This document shows positions 21,741-33,184 of a stretch of DNA of 64,000 nucleotides, in pieces. The translations under genes were made by a program, and so were the position numbers. This DNA is from Histoplasma ohiense. Its lineage: Eukaryota > Ascomycota > Eurotiomycetes > Onygenales > Ajellomycetaceae. The notes below the pieces were generated by a model. That model was not told the origin of the DNA. It ran no database searches and saw only the letters and a program-made list of their open reading frames with translations. Position 1 is the first letter of the stretch. Every line of letters starts with the position of its first letter. The stretch spans positions 6,076,001 through 6,140,000 of the forward strand of contig JAEVHH010000003.1 of NCBI GenBank assembly GCA_017607445.1, read 5' to 3'.

Positions 21741-24687
21741 TCTTCACTGATGGACTGCTTACTGAGCACTGCAAGCATATATGACAAGTGCTTGACTATC
21801 TACAAAAAGCTGGACTGCAAGTGGACATTGATAAATATGACTTTGAGATCAAGTCTACAATCTATCTAGAATTCATCATTGAAGCTGAAAAAGATGTATG
21901 CATGAATTCTAAAAAGATGAAAGCAATTCTCAACTGAGAGACATCAGTCTCAGTAAAAGAAACTAGAAGCTTTCTAGAATTTGTCAACTTCTATCAAAGA
22001 TTCATCAAAGACTTCTCTGATATTGTACAATCACTGATGAATCTGATCTGAAAAGATACTGTATTTCAATGGACTGATGAAGTGGATGCAGCATTCAAAA
22101 AGCTGAAGTGTATGTTCACAAACACTCTGATGCTGCAATCATTCAATTCAAATAAGTATATAATTCTTGAAATGAATGTCTCAGATTATGTAGTAGATGG
22201 GGCACTGATGCAATATGATAATGAAGATGTTCTACAACTCTGTGTCTTCATCTTGAAAAAGATATCACTCACTGAATGCAACTATGAGATCTATAACAAG
22301 AAGCTTCTAGCAATCATACAATATCTCAAAGAATGAAAGTCTGAATTTATGAGCATTGAAAAGTTTGAGATTGTTACTGATCATAAGAATTTAGAGTACT
22401 TCACAATCACTTGTAAGCTCACTGAAAGACATATGTATTGATCATTATTTCTTAGCTGTTTTTCATTCATAATTTGTTATTGATCTGAAGTAGAGAACAT
22501 TCTTGTGAATGCTCTGTTCTGCTGAGAACAAGATATACTATCTGATGATTTGAATGACAGATGAAAACACTGAGAGCATCAGTTAATCAACTCTGCAATT
22601 ATAGAAAGTTCTACACAATCAGATGAACTTCATATACATATCAATCAGTTCTGAGCTCAAGAACCCTCACTCAAAGAACAATGAAAGCTAGCAGCAGAAG
22701 CAGATGAATTCTGACAATAAACTGCTGAAGTTATACAAAACAGAGCATCTTGATTCCCCACAGATGTATACTCAAGAATGAATATCTCAGCATATTCAAT
22801 CAATGATGACAACTGTTTATACTTTTGAGATAGATGATGAGTTCTCAATTCAGAATCTCTATGAATACAGATCATGCAAGAAATTCATAACTTGCTGATG
22901 ATCAGACACTCAGAATGTGAAATTATGTACAACATCATCACTCAAAAATTCTACTGATCAGATATGTCAAGAGATATACACTGATTCATATGCAACTGTG
23001 ATTGCTGTGACTCAGTGACAGCATGATATGAACACTGAAAAGAGATGTTGAAGCTTCTATCTGTCTCTGATTGAACTTGGCATGATATAGCTATTGATTT
23101 TGCAGTTTTCTTATCTGAAAGCAGAGGTTCTACAAACATTCTAGTCATTGTTGACTGACTCAGCAAGGATGTAATACTACAGCTCTGTGATAAGATGAAT
23201 ACTGAAGTAGTTGCAGATGTCTTTGTCAGAAGTCTGTTCTATTGTATACACAGTCTGTCTTTATTCATTATATCAGATAGAGACAGTCAATTCATCAGTG
23301 CACTCTGAGTCTGTGTATGTCAATTATTAAGAATTGAACAAAAGTTATCAACAGTGTATCACTCAGAGACTGATGAAGCTACTGAAAGAATGATATAAAT
23401 GATAAAGAACATTCTCTGTAAGTTCTGCAATTACACACAAGACAACTGAAGCAATCTGCTGTCACATGCTGAAATTGTGATTAACAGTTGAGATTCTGCT
23501 ATAACAGATGTAAGCTTATTCTTTCTTCTATATGAATACAACTTAGAGATTCTGAACTTCTCTGAGACTTCTCAAGAAACTGCATACACTCACAGCCTCA
23601 TACAGACAGCAGAGAACATCATGAGTAAGCTGAAGAAAGTCTGTAAATGAGCAGAAGCTTCAATAATCAGTGTTCAGTAAGATTATAAAAATCAAACAAA
23701 CATCAGAAGAAGTTCTATAACTCAATATCATATAAAAGACAAAGTCTGACTGAATCTCAAGAACATAAGAACAGATCATCTCTTGCATACACTAGATTAT
23801 CATCACATTAAGTATACAGTGAAGAAAGTGCTAGACACACATGATTATCAACTTGACACTTCATCTGATATTTATGATGTCTTTCATACAAATCTGCTTC
23901 AATCCACAGCTGAGAATCCATTCTCCTCACAGAGAATCTCTGATTGACAGTCATCTGTCATTGTAGAAGAAGACAATGAACTTGAGTGAGAAATCAAAGC
24001 AATTCTTGACAATAGAACCAATCACCACTGCTGTGAATACCTCATCAAATGAATAGAATATGATCATCCAATCTGAGAATCTGTGTTTATCTTGAAGAAC
24101 ACCACCACTCTCAACATATATGAGTCCTCATTCACTCTGATAGAGGGGGATAATGTGATGAGTTAGCATCTGTTAGTAATTAACTTACACAATCAACTTC
24201 TCTTCTGCATCTGCTTGTTTCTGACTGTTGTGATCTCATATAATTTTTGATGTTCTTCTGCTCTGTGCTCTGTACTTGTATAGTTTCTAACAATTTTTCT
24301 GTGTAGCTCTTAATATTCTTTCATTCTGTGTTCTGTGCTTGTGTAGTCTCTAATGATTCTTCTGTGTAGCTTCTAATGTTCTTCCACTCTGTGTTCTGCA
24401 CTTATGTAGTCTCTAATAATTCTTTCATGTAGCTCTCAATGATTCTCTCATCTCACACTTCACACTTGTGTAGTTTCTAACAATTCTTATGTGTATCTCT
24501 TAATGTTCTTCCACTCTGTGCTCCACTGTGGAGCAGCTTCTGATATTCTTCCACTCTGAAACTTTTCTCTATAAGAACCCTCTTCATACAATCTTTTCTT
24601 CTGATTTCTTTTCTCTTTCTTTTCTTAATCAATTCATAATCTATATTAGAATAGTGCTAGATCATTAATCGAAGTATGTCTGTTACA
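21741..24687 (+). mobile_element. Family I copy 2, 3' half (RT end, RNase H, integrase, chromodomain, LTR)
   Basis: Starting with the duplicated TCTTC, it continues the RT frame left at 13208. RNase H spans about 22060-22500, with 84 codons open at 22082-22336. Integrase is about 22900-23720, a chromodomain about 23985-24140, and the 3' LTR 24154-24687. In-frame TGA and TAA codons are frequent. Its LTR ends against the interior of family II copy B at a point matching about 19577 of copy C. Copy 2 therefore appears to have inserted into copy B. Confidence 0.88.
24154..24687 (+). repeat. Family I 3' LTR (copy 2)
   Basis: A 534-bp LTR starting TGTGATGAG after an AGAGGGGGATAA purine tract and ending CTGTTACA. 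It shows the same internal 61-62 bp tandem units (about 24240-24545) as the LTR at 6158-6690. Confidence 0.9.
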
Positions 24688-27600
24688 AATATAATTTCAA
24701 CTTCTCATTTCTTTTGTATGTCTATAATTATCAGTTCTGCTTGCAGGATTTGTCTGTTGTATGTGTGATAAGATTCAAGAAGAGAAATATGAAATATAAG
24801 ATGAATTTCTTTATATTACAGTGTGAGTTTCAGTTTGTACATCTGCATACCACAGATATCAATTATTTGAAAGAGACTCAAAAATTGATGATCTAATTTA
24901 AATGAGAATTGTAAGATGGATATATTTTTTGCATGCAGCATTACTCAGTTCTCTATCTTAAAGCTTTTTGATATATGATACTGATTGTAATACTTTTTCT
25001 CAGCTGCTTTGATAGCTTTTAGACATTCTCAGATTTTGTTCTCTGCTTGCTTCATTCATTTCACTTGTTCTATCACTGATTTTGATATGTCTGTGCTTGA
25101 GGGTTTCATGTCTATACAAAGTTCAGTTGATCAGCCGATCATTGTTTCAGATGATGTCATTTTTATCAATGTGTGAAAGGCATTGTTATATGCTTATTGC
25201 ATCAGAGAAATTCATTCTATTCAATTATTTTGCTGATAGCTGCAATATATGTGAAGATAATATTCAATCATCTGATTCAATTGTTCTGTCTGACTGTTGG
25301 TTTGCAGGTGGAATGCTGTTGATAATTTTTGTCAGACATGAAGCAGATAATACAATATCAATCAAAACTTACTATTTATTAATGAATCTCAGTTGTTAAT
25401 AATGTTTGCAGATAGATCAAAGTTCTTCATAATTCTTTATACAATAATATCTGTGAGTTCTTCTGCATCTAGTTCTGAAGATGTGGACACAATTATGACT
25501 TATTTGATGAATAAATCAACAAATATGATAATAGCATTATAGATTTGACTTCTCTTTTTATTATCTGACAGATCTTCAATAAAGTCTATACTAATTGTAT
25601 ATCATTTTTTATCTGACATTGAATGTGATTGTAGCAATCTGTACAGCTTGTGCTGTGATATCTTAATATATTGACAAACATCACAAGTTCTCACATATTC
25701 TGCAATCTCATCACTCATATCATGCCACAAGTATTTGTGTTTGATTGCTTCAATGATTTTGTCACATTCAAAATGGCCATCTTGAGAATCATTGTGATTC
25801 ATTTTCATTATTTCATGTCTTACAGCTTTGTCTTGTAGTATGTAGACTTTATTATCTTTTCTGAGCAGATCATTTTTATCTACTGCTTAGATTGAATGAT
25901 TATCTATATTAGTGTCATTCATCTCTAGTTTTCTGTGAAGTTCAGATATGCTGATGTCTCTATTCTGAATCTACAGTAAGAATTCAATGATAGATTCAGC
26001 TATCTCTTTGTAATAGACTGTCTCAGACTTAAATATCTTGATAACTAGAATTCATGATATCAGAGTTTCTAGATTTAACTCTGTAATATCTGTGATCTTA
26101 TTCTCATCTGCAGATGTGTTCTTTATTTTGCAGAGATTGTTGTCATTGATGATTATAAGTCTTTTCATTCAACAATTTTCATTAGTTTGCAGATTTTTTT
26201 GCATCATCTTGACACATTGATCTAACTTTGTGTTTTTTTTTGTTTTTAGTGATTTAAAGATTCTCTTATACAGCTTCTCTTGCAGAATAGAGAGCTCTGT
26301 CAAAAGAGCTGTGTGTTTTACAAAATCTGAGCAATGACTTGATGCATCTGTGGGATTATTTTTCTCAGAATGATGTTCTATTTCAAAATTGAATGCTGAG
26401 AGCATTTTCATTCAGTGAATCTGACACTCATTTAGCTGCTTCATTGTCATGAAGCATTGAAGATTGACATAGTCAGATAAAACAGTTATTGAGTGTCTGC
26501 TATTATATAAATAGTGACATCATTGTCTGAAAGCTTCTACAATCAGCAATATTTCTAGATCATATATTTGATAACATCTTTCTGTTTCTGTGAGCTTTCT
26601 AGATCAAAACACAATCAGATGTCAGTGATCATCATTCATTAATTGTGATATTACTGTGATGATTGCAATATCAGATTCATCTGTTTCTATACAGAGTTTT
26701 CACTGCAGATTAAAATGAATCAATAATGATGTTTTTGTAAAGCATTCTTTTAACTGCAAAATTATGTGTTTGCAGTTTTTGTCTAACTGAACAGATGTGT
26801 TATTCTTCTCTCTTTTTGTTTCATAATCTTTTAACAATTCAGTCAGAGATGCTGTTATTATTGAGAACTTGTATATGAATCAATGATAGAAATTGATGAA
26901 TTCTAGAAATATTTACAATTTGTTTATAGTTTGCAGTTCTGATCAATCTAGAATTGTGTTGACACAGTGTTTCTCAACAGTAATGCTCTGTGTGATAATC
27001 ACAAAACTCAAAAATCCAATTTCTGTTGTGTGGAATGTACACTTACTAAGTTTGGCATATAGTCTCCATCATCTTAATCATTTCAGCACATTCTTAACAT
27101 GAATGACATGCTTGTCAAATGTGTTTGAATAGATTATGATATTATCAAAATAAGTCATGCAATATATATCTAAAAGATCACTGAGAGCTTTGTTGATATA
27201 AGATTGAAAGATTGCAGAGACATTGATTAGCTCAAAAGATAAGACTAGATATTCAAAGTGTTTATATCATGTTCAAAATGCTGTTTTTCATTCATTCTCT
27301 GCTTGTATGTGAATTCTATGATACACATCTCTAAGGTTCAGCTGTGTATATATTTTGGCATCTGCTAATCTATCAAGTATTTCACTTATTAAGAGCAGTG
27401 GATATCAATTCTTGACTGTTATTTCATTCAATTCTTGATAATTCATGCAAAGACACAGAGTTTCATCTTTCTTTGATGTGAATAACACTGATATGCTGAC
27501 TGAGCTCTTGAATGGATGTATTCAATTCTTCTCTAATATTTTTTCAATATATTCTCAGAGGACAGAGAGTTCTTGAGGTGATAAGTTATATATTGATTGA

Positions 27601-29675
27601 TATGAAGGTTTCTTATCAGGTTTGGGATCTATAATATAATTGTAAGATGTATGTTCTGTGTCAGATATGTCTTCTTGAAATACATCAAGATAATCTTTAT
27701 AATCATCTGAGATATTTGACTCAGTTGCTGCACTCACAGCTTGTAATGATAAGACAGTGAATATAATATTATCATCATCAATTAGTGTTGTGAATTCTTT
27801 AACAGTATTCAGATGTACATGATTAATATTTGATGCTTTTCTATAGATTCAGCATCTTCACACTCAATTGATATCAGAATTTGCAGCTTTCAATCATGAC
27901 ATGTTTAAAATTACATCATATCTGCTAATATTGACTTCTTTGAAATGATGGAATTCTTCTTGAAGAATATATTTGTCATTGATAATCTTCATTGCAGCTC
28001 TTCATTGTTTATATGATTTAATTTTATAATTATCAACTGCTTTCACTACTTTTGATTTATCTTCTGCTTTTGAGAAATATTTTGATACTCAGATGTGGGA
28101 CACAAAGTTCACATCTGCATCAGAATTCACTAGTGTTCACATCATTGACCACTCCACTTCTGTCAGCATTCATATATTCATCATCAATAATTGTTTATCT
28201 CACAGTCTAGTTGTTCATATTCTCAATGCAGCAGCTGCTTCTACAATTGAGATTGTTGATTTTTTGTTTATTGAACTTGATTATGCTTTTCAGAGTGTAA
28301 TATTCAACAATCATTTGTAATATGATTTTTCTTATAACAGTGAGAATATTCTTTCATTCAGTTATATTTATCTTTCTTGATTTGTTCAGTTGAATCTGTT
28401 TGTTTCTCTCATTTTTTTTTGTTTCAACAGTTGCTAGATTTATCAGAACAATGCTGATTCTCTACAAATATTGCAGATCTTTTTTTGCAAATAACATGCT
28501 GTTGCTCTGATATATTTTTCTTGAAAGTCTATAGAGTTCAAAGCAACTCTTTATAGTTCTGAGGCTCTTGATTTTGACAGTCAAATTCAGTGTGTAATAT
28601 CTTCAATATCTTACTATACAAGTTATCCATTCTTTGTTCTTCACTATATAGAGATAAATAGTACTCTCAGTTTTCAAGATATTTAGAGAAATTGTGTATC
28701 AATTGTCATTCTTATTGTTTTGTATTTTGAAATTTTTAACTTATCAATTAATGTTGATTCTGTGGATTGTTAATTTGTATTTCTAGATGTGATAGTATAT
28801 TATTAAAAGTCAACAGTGTTGCTTCTTCATATCTCTCATACAATGATACAAAATTCAATCATTTCTGCTTAATATGAATATTAAAATAGAGTTTAGTATC
28901 ATTTATCTTGTATTCTTTCTTTCAATAATATCAGCAGTGATATGTAAAGAGAGTCAATATGCAATCTTTATAGTTCTTGAATTCTAATATATTTTTTCTT
29001 TGATAATAGTTCTTAATCTCTAACCTCAGTGATGTTTCATTATCATCATTTATATTGTTCACAGATCAATTTTGTGACAGTTCTGTGGTGATATTCTGAA
29101 TTAATTGAGACTCAATGAGAGTATCTTTACAAATCTGTACTTTCAACTTATTGAGTTGTTGTTGTGCATGTAGAATAGCTAATTGCTGCTCTCATTCACA
29201 GATTTGATCATTCAACTGTTGCAAACACACATTGTGATCATCAGAGATGATAGAGGATTCAGATTGATTTTCAAAAAATCTTATATGTGTTGAAATCATC
29301 TTGTGTGTTTTAACTAATATTGCATGTTTTAACTAATGTTGCATGCTTTATTATAGATGTGTGTAACAACAGACCACTCAAATAAAGTTTAGAGTGATTA
29401 GAATTGTAAGAGATGGTTGTAGATATAATTATGAGAGTAGTGTGAAGTACACATATAGAATGTTAAGAAGATAGCAATCTCTATTATTCAAAGCTAATCA
29501 CTGATCTTCTAATATCTACAGATATCAGTGAGCATTATATAGGTGACCATCACACTCTACAGCTGTCTATGGTGTCATGTGCTATGTCCCTTCTCATTAA
29601 TTCTGGCGTGTTCTGTGTTCTTCTATTGCCACATAGCTATTTCCTAATATAGATATCTCCGTTGCGCCTATTACA
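24688..29675 (-). mobile_element. Family II copy B (degenerate, 3' end displaced by family I copy 2)
   Basis: On the minus strand it reads 5' LTR (29675-29405), gag (from about 29300; about 28920-28380 includes the knuckle), protease (about 28350-27780), RT (about 27740-27050), RNase H (about 26800-26350), integrase (about 26250-25000) and the start of the chromodomain region at 24688. The RT box reads YFDN, so it is catalytically dead. It is the most decayed family II copy, with short open runs (mostly under 100 codons). It forms the outermost layer of the nest and borders the gene-bearing DNA on its right. Confidence 0.86.
29405..29675 (-). repeat. Family II 5' LTR (copy B)
   Basis: 271 bp with the same termini and TATA motif as the other family II LTRs. 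Its outer edge at 29675 marks the end of identified Gypsy sequence. Confidence 0.88.
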
Positions 29676-29999
29676 AAACTGCAGCTTCATTTATGACTGT
29701 GATCTGCTTTTCATCTCAATTTGAGAACTTCAGTATCATTATGATGATTTACACTGTATTTCTGCTTTCAAGAAATGATGGAATTGTACATTGATATTGA
29801 AGAGTGATATGCTCTGCATCTCATAAGTTGCAGTGAAAGATGATATGAAGCTGAAAGTTCATATCACCACTTCTGAAAGCTTCAAGCACAAGTGAGTGGA
29901 TATTGATGATGAGGGAGCAGCAAAGCATCTGAGAAAACTTGAAAGTGTCAAATTAGCATCTAATGAGACTGATACTGTGGAATCTGGGATTGTGGGGAG
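29676..29999. other. AT-rich transition of unknown origin
   Basis: No similarity to the two Gypsy families and no open frame beyond short pieces. Base composition and scarcity of CpG resemble the decayed repeats. It could be an older, unrecognisable repeat or the mutated continuation of the phosphoesterase gene whose readable part stops at 30014. Confidence 0.5.
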
Positions 30000-30013
30000 C
30001 GGCCTTGCTCACA

Positions 30014-30370
30014 TCAATGCTGAGTGTTCATGATAATCAACCTCTCTTTCAGTCCTGGCTCTTCCTGGAGCTTTGCCGCCAGACCCAGGCCTTCTTGGCG
30101 TGAGACTCCAAAGAACTCATGGTTCCCAAGAACAAGGTACACTGCTGCAAACTTTTCGCACTGGGACTGTAAAAAACCGCGAAAACCATCATAACCCGCA
30201 AGACGGCCGATGTCGCCAGCTAAAATTAGGTGAGTGGCATGCGGTATGATGTTGAATGCTGCATACTGCGGGCCAACTTCGAGATGAAGATCGGAAACGA
30301 ACTGAAGCCGAATTCTCCCTTGTGGGCCGCGCGAAAGGAGCTTGGTAAGAGCTATATGGCAATAGTTTCA
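30014..30370 (-). pseudogene. Calcineurin-like metallophosphoesterase, truncated at the repeat border
   Basis: On the minus strand an open frame of about 100 codons contains SDLHLE, AGDIGRL and GNHEF. These are the first three metal-binding blocks of the calcineurin-like phosphoesterase fold (D-x-H, GD, GNHE). The frame meets a TGA at 30016-30014. Shifting frame there allows a few more plausible residues (DVSKAAPHNP) before similarity fades into AT-rich DNA. The C-terminal blocks with the remaining histidines are not found. No start Met occurs in frame upstream: a TGA is met near 30370, so a 5' exon is lost or overlaps the promoter of the divergent gene. A working copy may exist elsewhere. 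Confidence 0.75.
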
Positions 30371-30592
30371 AGCTGGTCTGGATGATTTGCAGCTTCCGAG
30401 CTTCGTTGGGGTTGAAGAAATGGATGCATGTTGGGCGGGCCCTGTTATTTATAGCCGTCGGCGTTCAACTATTCGTAGTGTACGGCCACCACTTAGCCCC
30501 AAACAACTGTCGCGTACTCCGTGCCAATCTCCAGTCATTCTTTGCTCACAGGAAATTAACCCACCGCACCCAGCCTTCGCCACATCTTCACG

Positions 30593-31365
30593 ATGGAGTT
30601 TCCGAACATCCACCTGTTATTGAGCTTTTTGAAGGACGCAAGTATTCCTGTGTGTGTCGTGGGGGAACTTGCTCTAAATTACTACAATGTACCGCGTGTA
30701 GTCCATGTAAGCTACCCTTGCCTGCTCCAACCGTTCCGCCCACAATCGCCCTGACTTGCGGGAAACAGGACCTTGAGCTTTGTGTTCCTGCGAACGATCT
30801 CAGCAGGGCCTCATCAATCCTTGAGGCTCAAAAGGATGTTGTTGAAAAGGTCGGCGACAACGAATATAACATCTACACGGAATATAAAAGAGGATTCCCT
30901 CGATTTCGGTTCCATGTCTTAATGATTAGCTTTTGCGTTGTTCTCTTCACCGATGAGTACTGCGGCCTGAACCCTCTGCAGCAAAACCTGGTGTCCAAGC
31001 AAGAGCATGAAGGTGCGAGAGATTATTACAGCAAAGAGATTCTCGACTGCTTCTGTGCTGGGCAGCTCGCCACTTTACCCCTACCTCGGTTCGCACCGTT
31101 TTTCATAGGCTTCTGCCGCAGCTATGTGAAGAAGCAGGAAACAACATCTGCCATTGCCGCAGAAATGCTGGTGGATGGGATGGACCTCAAAGAAGAATGG
31201 TGTTGGACTCATTTTGAGTCTGAAAGTGAAGAGCTCAGTTTTGCTCTGGGGCTGATTGGCAGCAAGCAGTCACGGATTTCAGATTTTTCACCAAACACTG
31301 TGACATGTTTCATAGTGGACGATCAGGAAAGGCAAAGGGTTAAAAAGATTCCAGGGTTTTGTTGA
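30593..31365 (+). CDS. Nucleotidyltransferase-fold-like conserved fungal protein (236 aa)
   Basis: Exon 1 is 30593-30706 (38 codons) and exon 2 30769-31365. The 62-nt intron 30707-30768 runs GTAAGC to ACAG with the frame kept exactly. A longer unspliced frame starting at 30382 also exists, but its first 129 codons look non-coding (low-complexity, Cys/Pro/Ser). The spliced N terminus reads VVGELALNYY then RVVHDLELCV. That matches the G-x-x-AL-x-x-Y ... R ... D-x-[DE] pattern of MNT/AbiEii-like nucleotidyltransferases, although the usual GG or GS is GE here, so activity is uncertain. The C-terminal half (YIYTEYKRGFPRF-like, AEMLVDGMDLKEEW, NTVTCFI) resembles uncharacterized proteins I associate with Eurotiomycetes. 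No signal peptide or membrane segment is likely in the spliced form. It is transcribed away from the decayed phosphoesterase. Confidence 0.75.
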
Positions 31366-32303
31366 ATCTCGGCTATCAGCAATTGTGTTCCATGAGATAG
31401 GAGCTGTCAAAATGTTCCCGCATCCTGTGTCAAAGCAGATGGCAACCAAGGCTTCAAAGCGATAGCCGTTCAGAACACGGAATAGAGCCTATAGCAACAT
31501 AGAGGCTAACAAATGTAGGAGACTCCATCTTTTACTGAAATATAGGCACAAACCACACAAAGCTTATTAAGAGCACCTGATAGATGCATAAGAATCACTG
31601 ATTATCCTTGCTCCCCTGCCTATCCTAAAGATAAGCCCTAGTTGGAGCCGTGGTTGGAGCGTGCATTTGCTATGGTTAATAGTGCATTGATGCAGGGATC
31701 GATATATACAATTGTATCGAGGTGAAAAAGAATGATTTATCAAGGAGTTCAAAGGAATACTTTATCTACGGTTCTTGACCCTGTGATTTTGATATATTGT
31801 ATGTTGTTTTCAGCGATGTGAAATTATGGGAACTACATTGCTACAATCACTGAAAGTATTGCCATAGCCACCACTCTGAACCCCTTTTACTCACATCTTT
31901 TTTATTGTTACGAAAGTGGCCTTCCGCGCTCTCTCTTCTTCCACCACCCTAGTTAGTCATAAGGAGCGTTTCTTTGAATTCCCAACAGCTGTATAAAAAA
32001 CGAGGCACCGCTTACACCCTGGAGGGAGCGATTGTAACAGTGTTCGCTTCTCGCATCTCCCTATTCCATTTAACCCGCCCGCTAACCCAACAAAATCATT
32101 AGGAACCCCCTAAAACTAACTAACAATCATCGCATTCTCCCCAATTCCACGAAACAATGTCTCCGTCCCCACCGCGGCCCCGGCACAAGGCTCCCCCTCC
32201 CCTCCCTTGCCAACACCAACATCCATGCCCCCTTTAAATCCTCCACCTTAGCATACGCTGAACCGGCTCCTTCTCTATGATGGCCGCCCACAAAATCCTC
32301 GGC
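31366..32303. other. Intergenic, no gene seen
   Basis: No frame with coding character in about 0.9 kb. A TATA-like GTATAAAAAA lies near 31990, and C-rich stretches follow at 32160-32250. I see no RNA gene. Confidence 0.5.
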
Positions 32304-32780
32304 CTAACCAGCTACCAGAACACCATGCGGTCCGCATCTGGAAAGCACATCATGGAGAAAGAGCTGATACTTTTGACGTTTACTTTGCACCTGCTTCAAC
32401 AACGCAACAGCCTCAGCGACATGCATCAGGTCGTTCCGCTTTAAGCACCGAAGAATTTCCAAAGTGCGTCCAGTATCCACCACTTTTTTCCACGCATTGT
32501 TACTGCTGATTGATTTGCGAGGAGGCCGTTGCTTCTTCGACGGTTGAGACATTGGAGATCCGGGTGAGTCTCGAGTTTTTGGGCGGGAAACTCCTGATTT
32601 CTTAAGGCACCTGATATCCGCGGCCAAGTCGGAACTCCACCGCCAGACCCAGGTACTCGTGCTTGCATGCACGGCCCACTCGCGAATGTCACGAATGAAA
32701 CGCCGGCCGGTTCCCCTTTTCACCCCTTGTTGTGCGTATCTTCGCAGAAAGGTCGATTGCTGATTATGACGACAAATCAC
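32304..32780 (-). other. Possible 3' part of a hypothetical gene (unrecognised)
   Basis: About 158 codons are open on the minus strand. The frame has a GTG at its upstream end; the first internal ATG is near 32552 and would leave about 80 aa. The region reads as plausible protein (WVWRWSSDLAADIRCL, a Lys/Arg/Pro-rich linker, then an amphipathic LEILRCLKRNDLMHVAEA segment). I recognise no family and see no convincing splice site. Its upstream end overlaps the BCS1-like remnant on the other strand. It may be a fragment. Confidence 0.25.
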
Positions 32781-33184
32781 ATCGAGCGCCTGGATGGCTC
32801 ATCCGCCCTGGCCGCGTGGACAGAAAGGTTTTGTTTCAGCTCGCTGATGAGAAGATGAGTTCTCGTCTTTTCTGCACGGTTTTCAAGCGGTCGAATGAGG
32901 ATGACAGCAACCCAGAAAAGAAGACCGATGATGAAACAATTGACCGACTTGCGAGTGCCGCCAAGGTACCGGACCATTTATGTAGCCCGGCGCAGATACT
33001 ACTATCGTTCCTGCTTGAGCGCAAGTAGTCGCCTACCGACGCAGTGGCTGATGCGGACAGCTGGGTTGTTAAAGCCCTCAAAGAAAGGGGAAAGCTGGAG
33101 AATTATGTCAGGGCACGCGCAATTGCCAACCCCACTGACTCCTTCGAGGATATTGCGGAGAGTTCCCAGGCTCACAACGCGTGA
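32712..33184 (+). pseudogene. BCS1-type AAA ATPase, C-terminal remnant
   Basis: The plus strand reads VSSQKGRLLIMTTNHIERLDG, switches frame to LIRPGRVDRKVLFQLADEK, then continues through ADADSWVVKALKERGK and ends at TGA 33182-33184. These are the sensor-1 (MTTNH) and arginine-rich (IRPGRVD) parts of BCS1-like mitochondrial AAA proteins (family knowledge). Breaks are a frameshift near 32795, a second shift or substitution near 32955, and an in-frame TAG at 33026-33028. The N-terminal BCS1 domain and Walker A/B are absent: the similarity fades upstream of 32712. It lies within 3 kb of the repeat block, next to another broken gene, which suggests the border region is decaying. Confidence 0.75.

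Noticed and set aside
1..29675. Alternative genetic code with TGA read as Trp
   Set aside because: TGA stands for both Arg and Trp positions, TAA and TAG also occur, and nearby genes use standard TGA stops. Transition mutation explains it.
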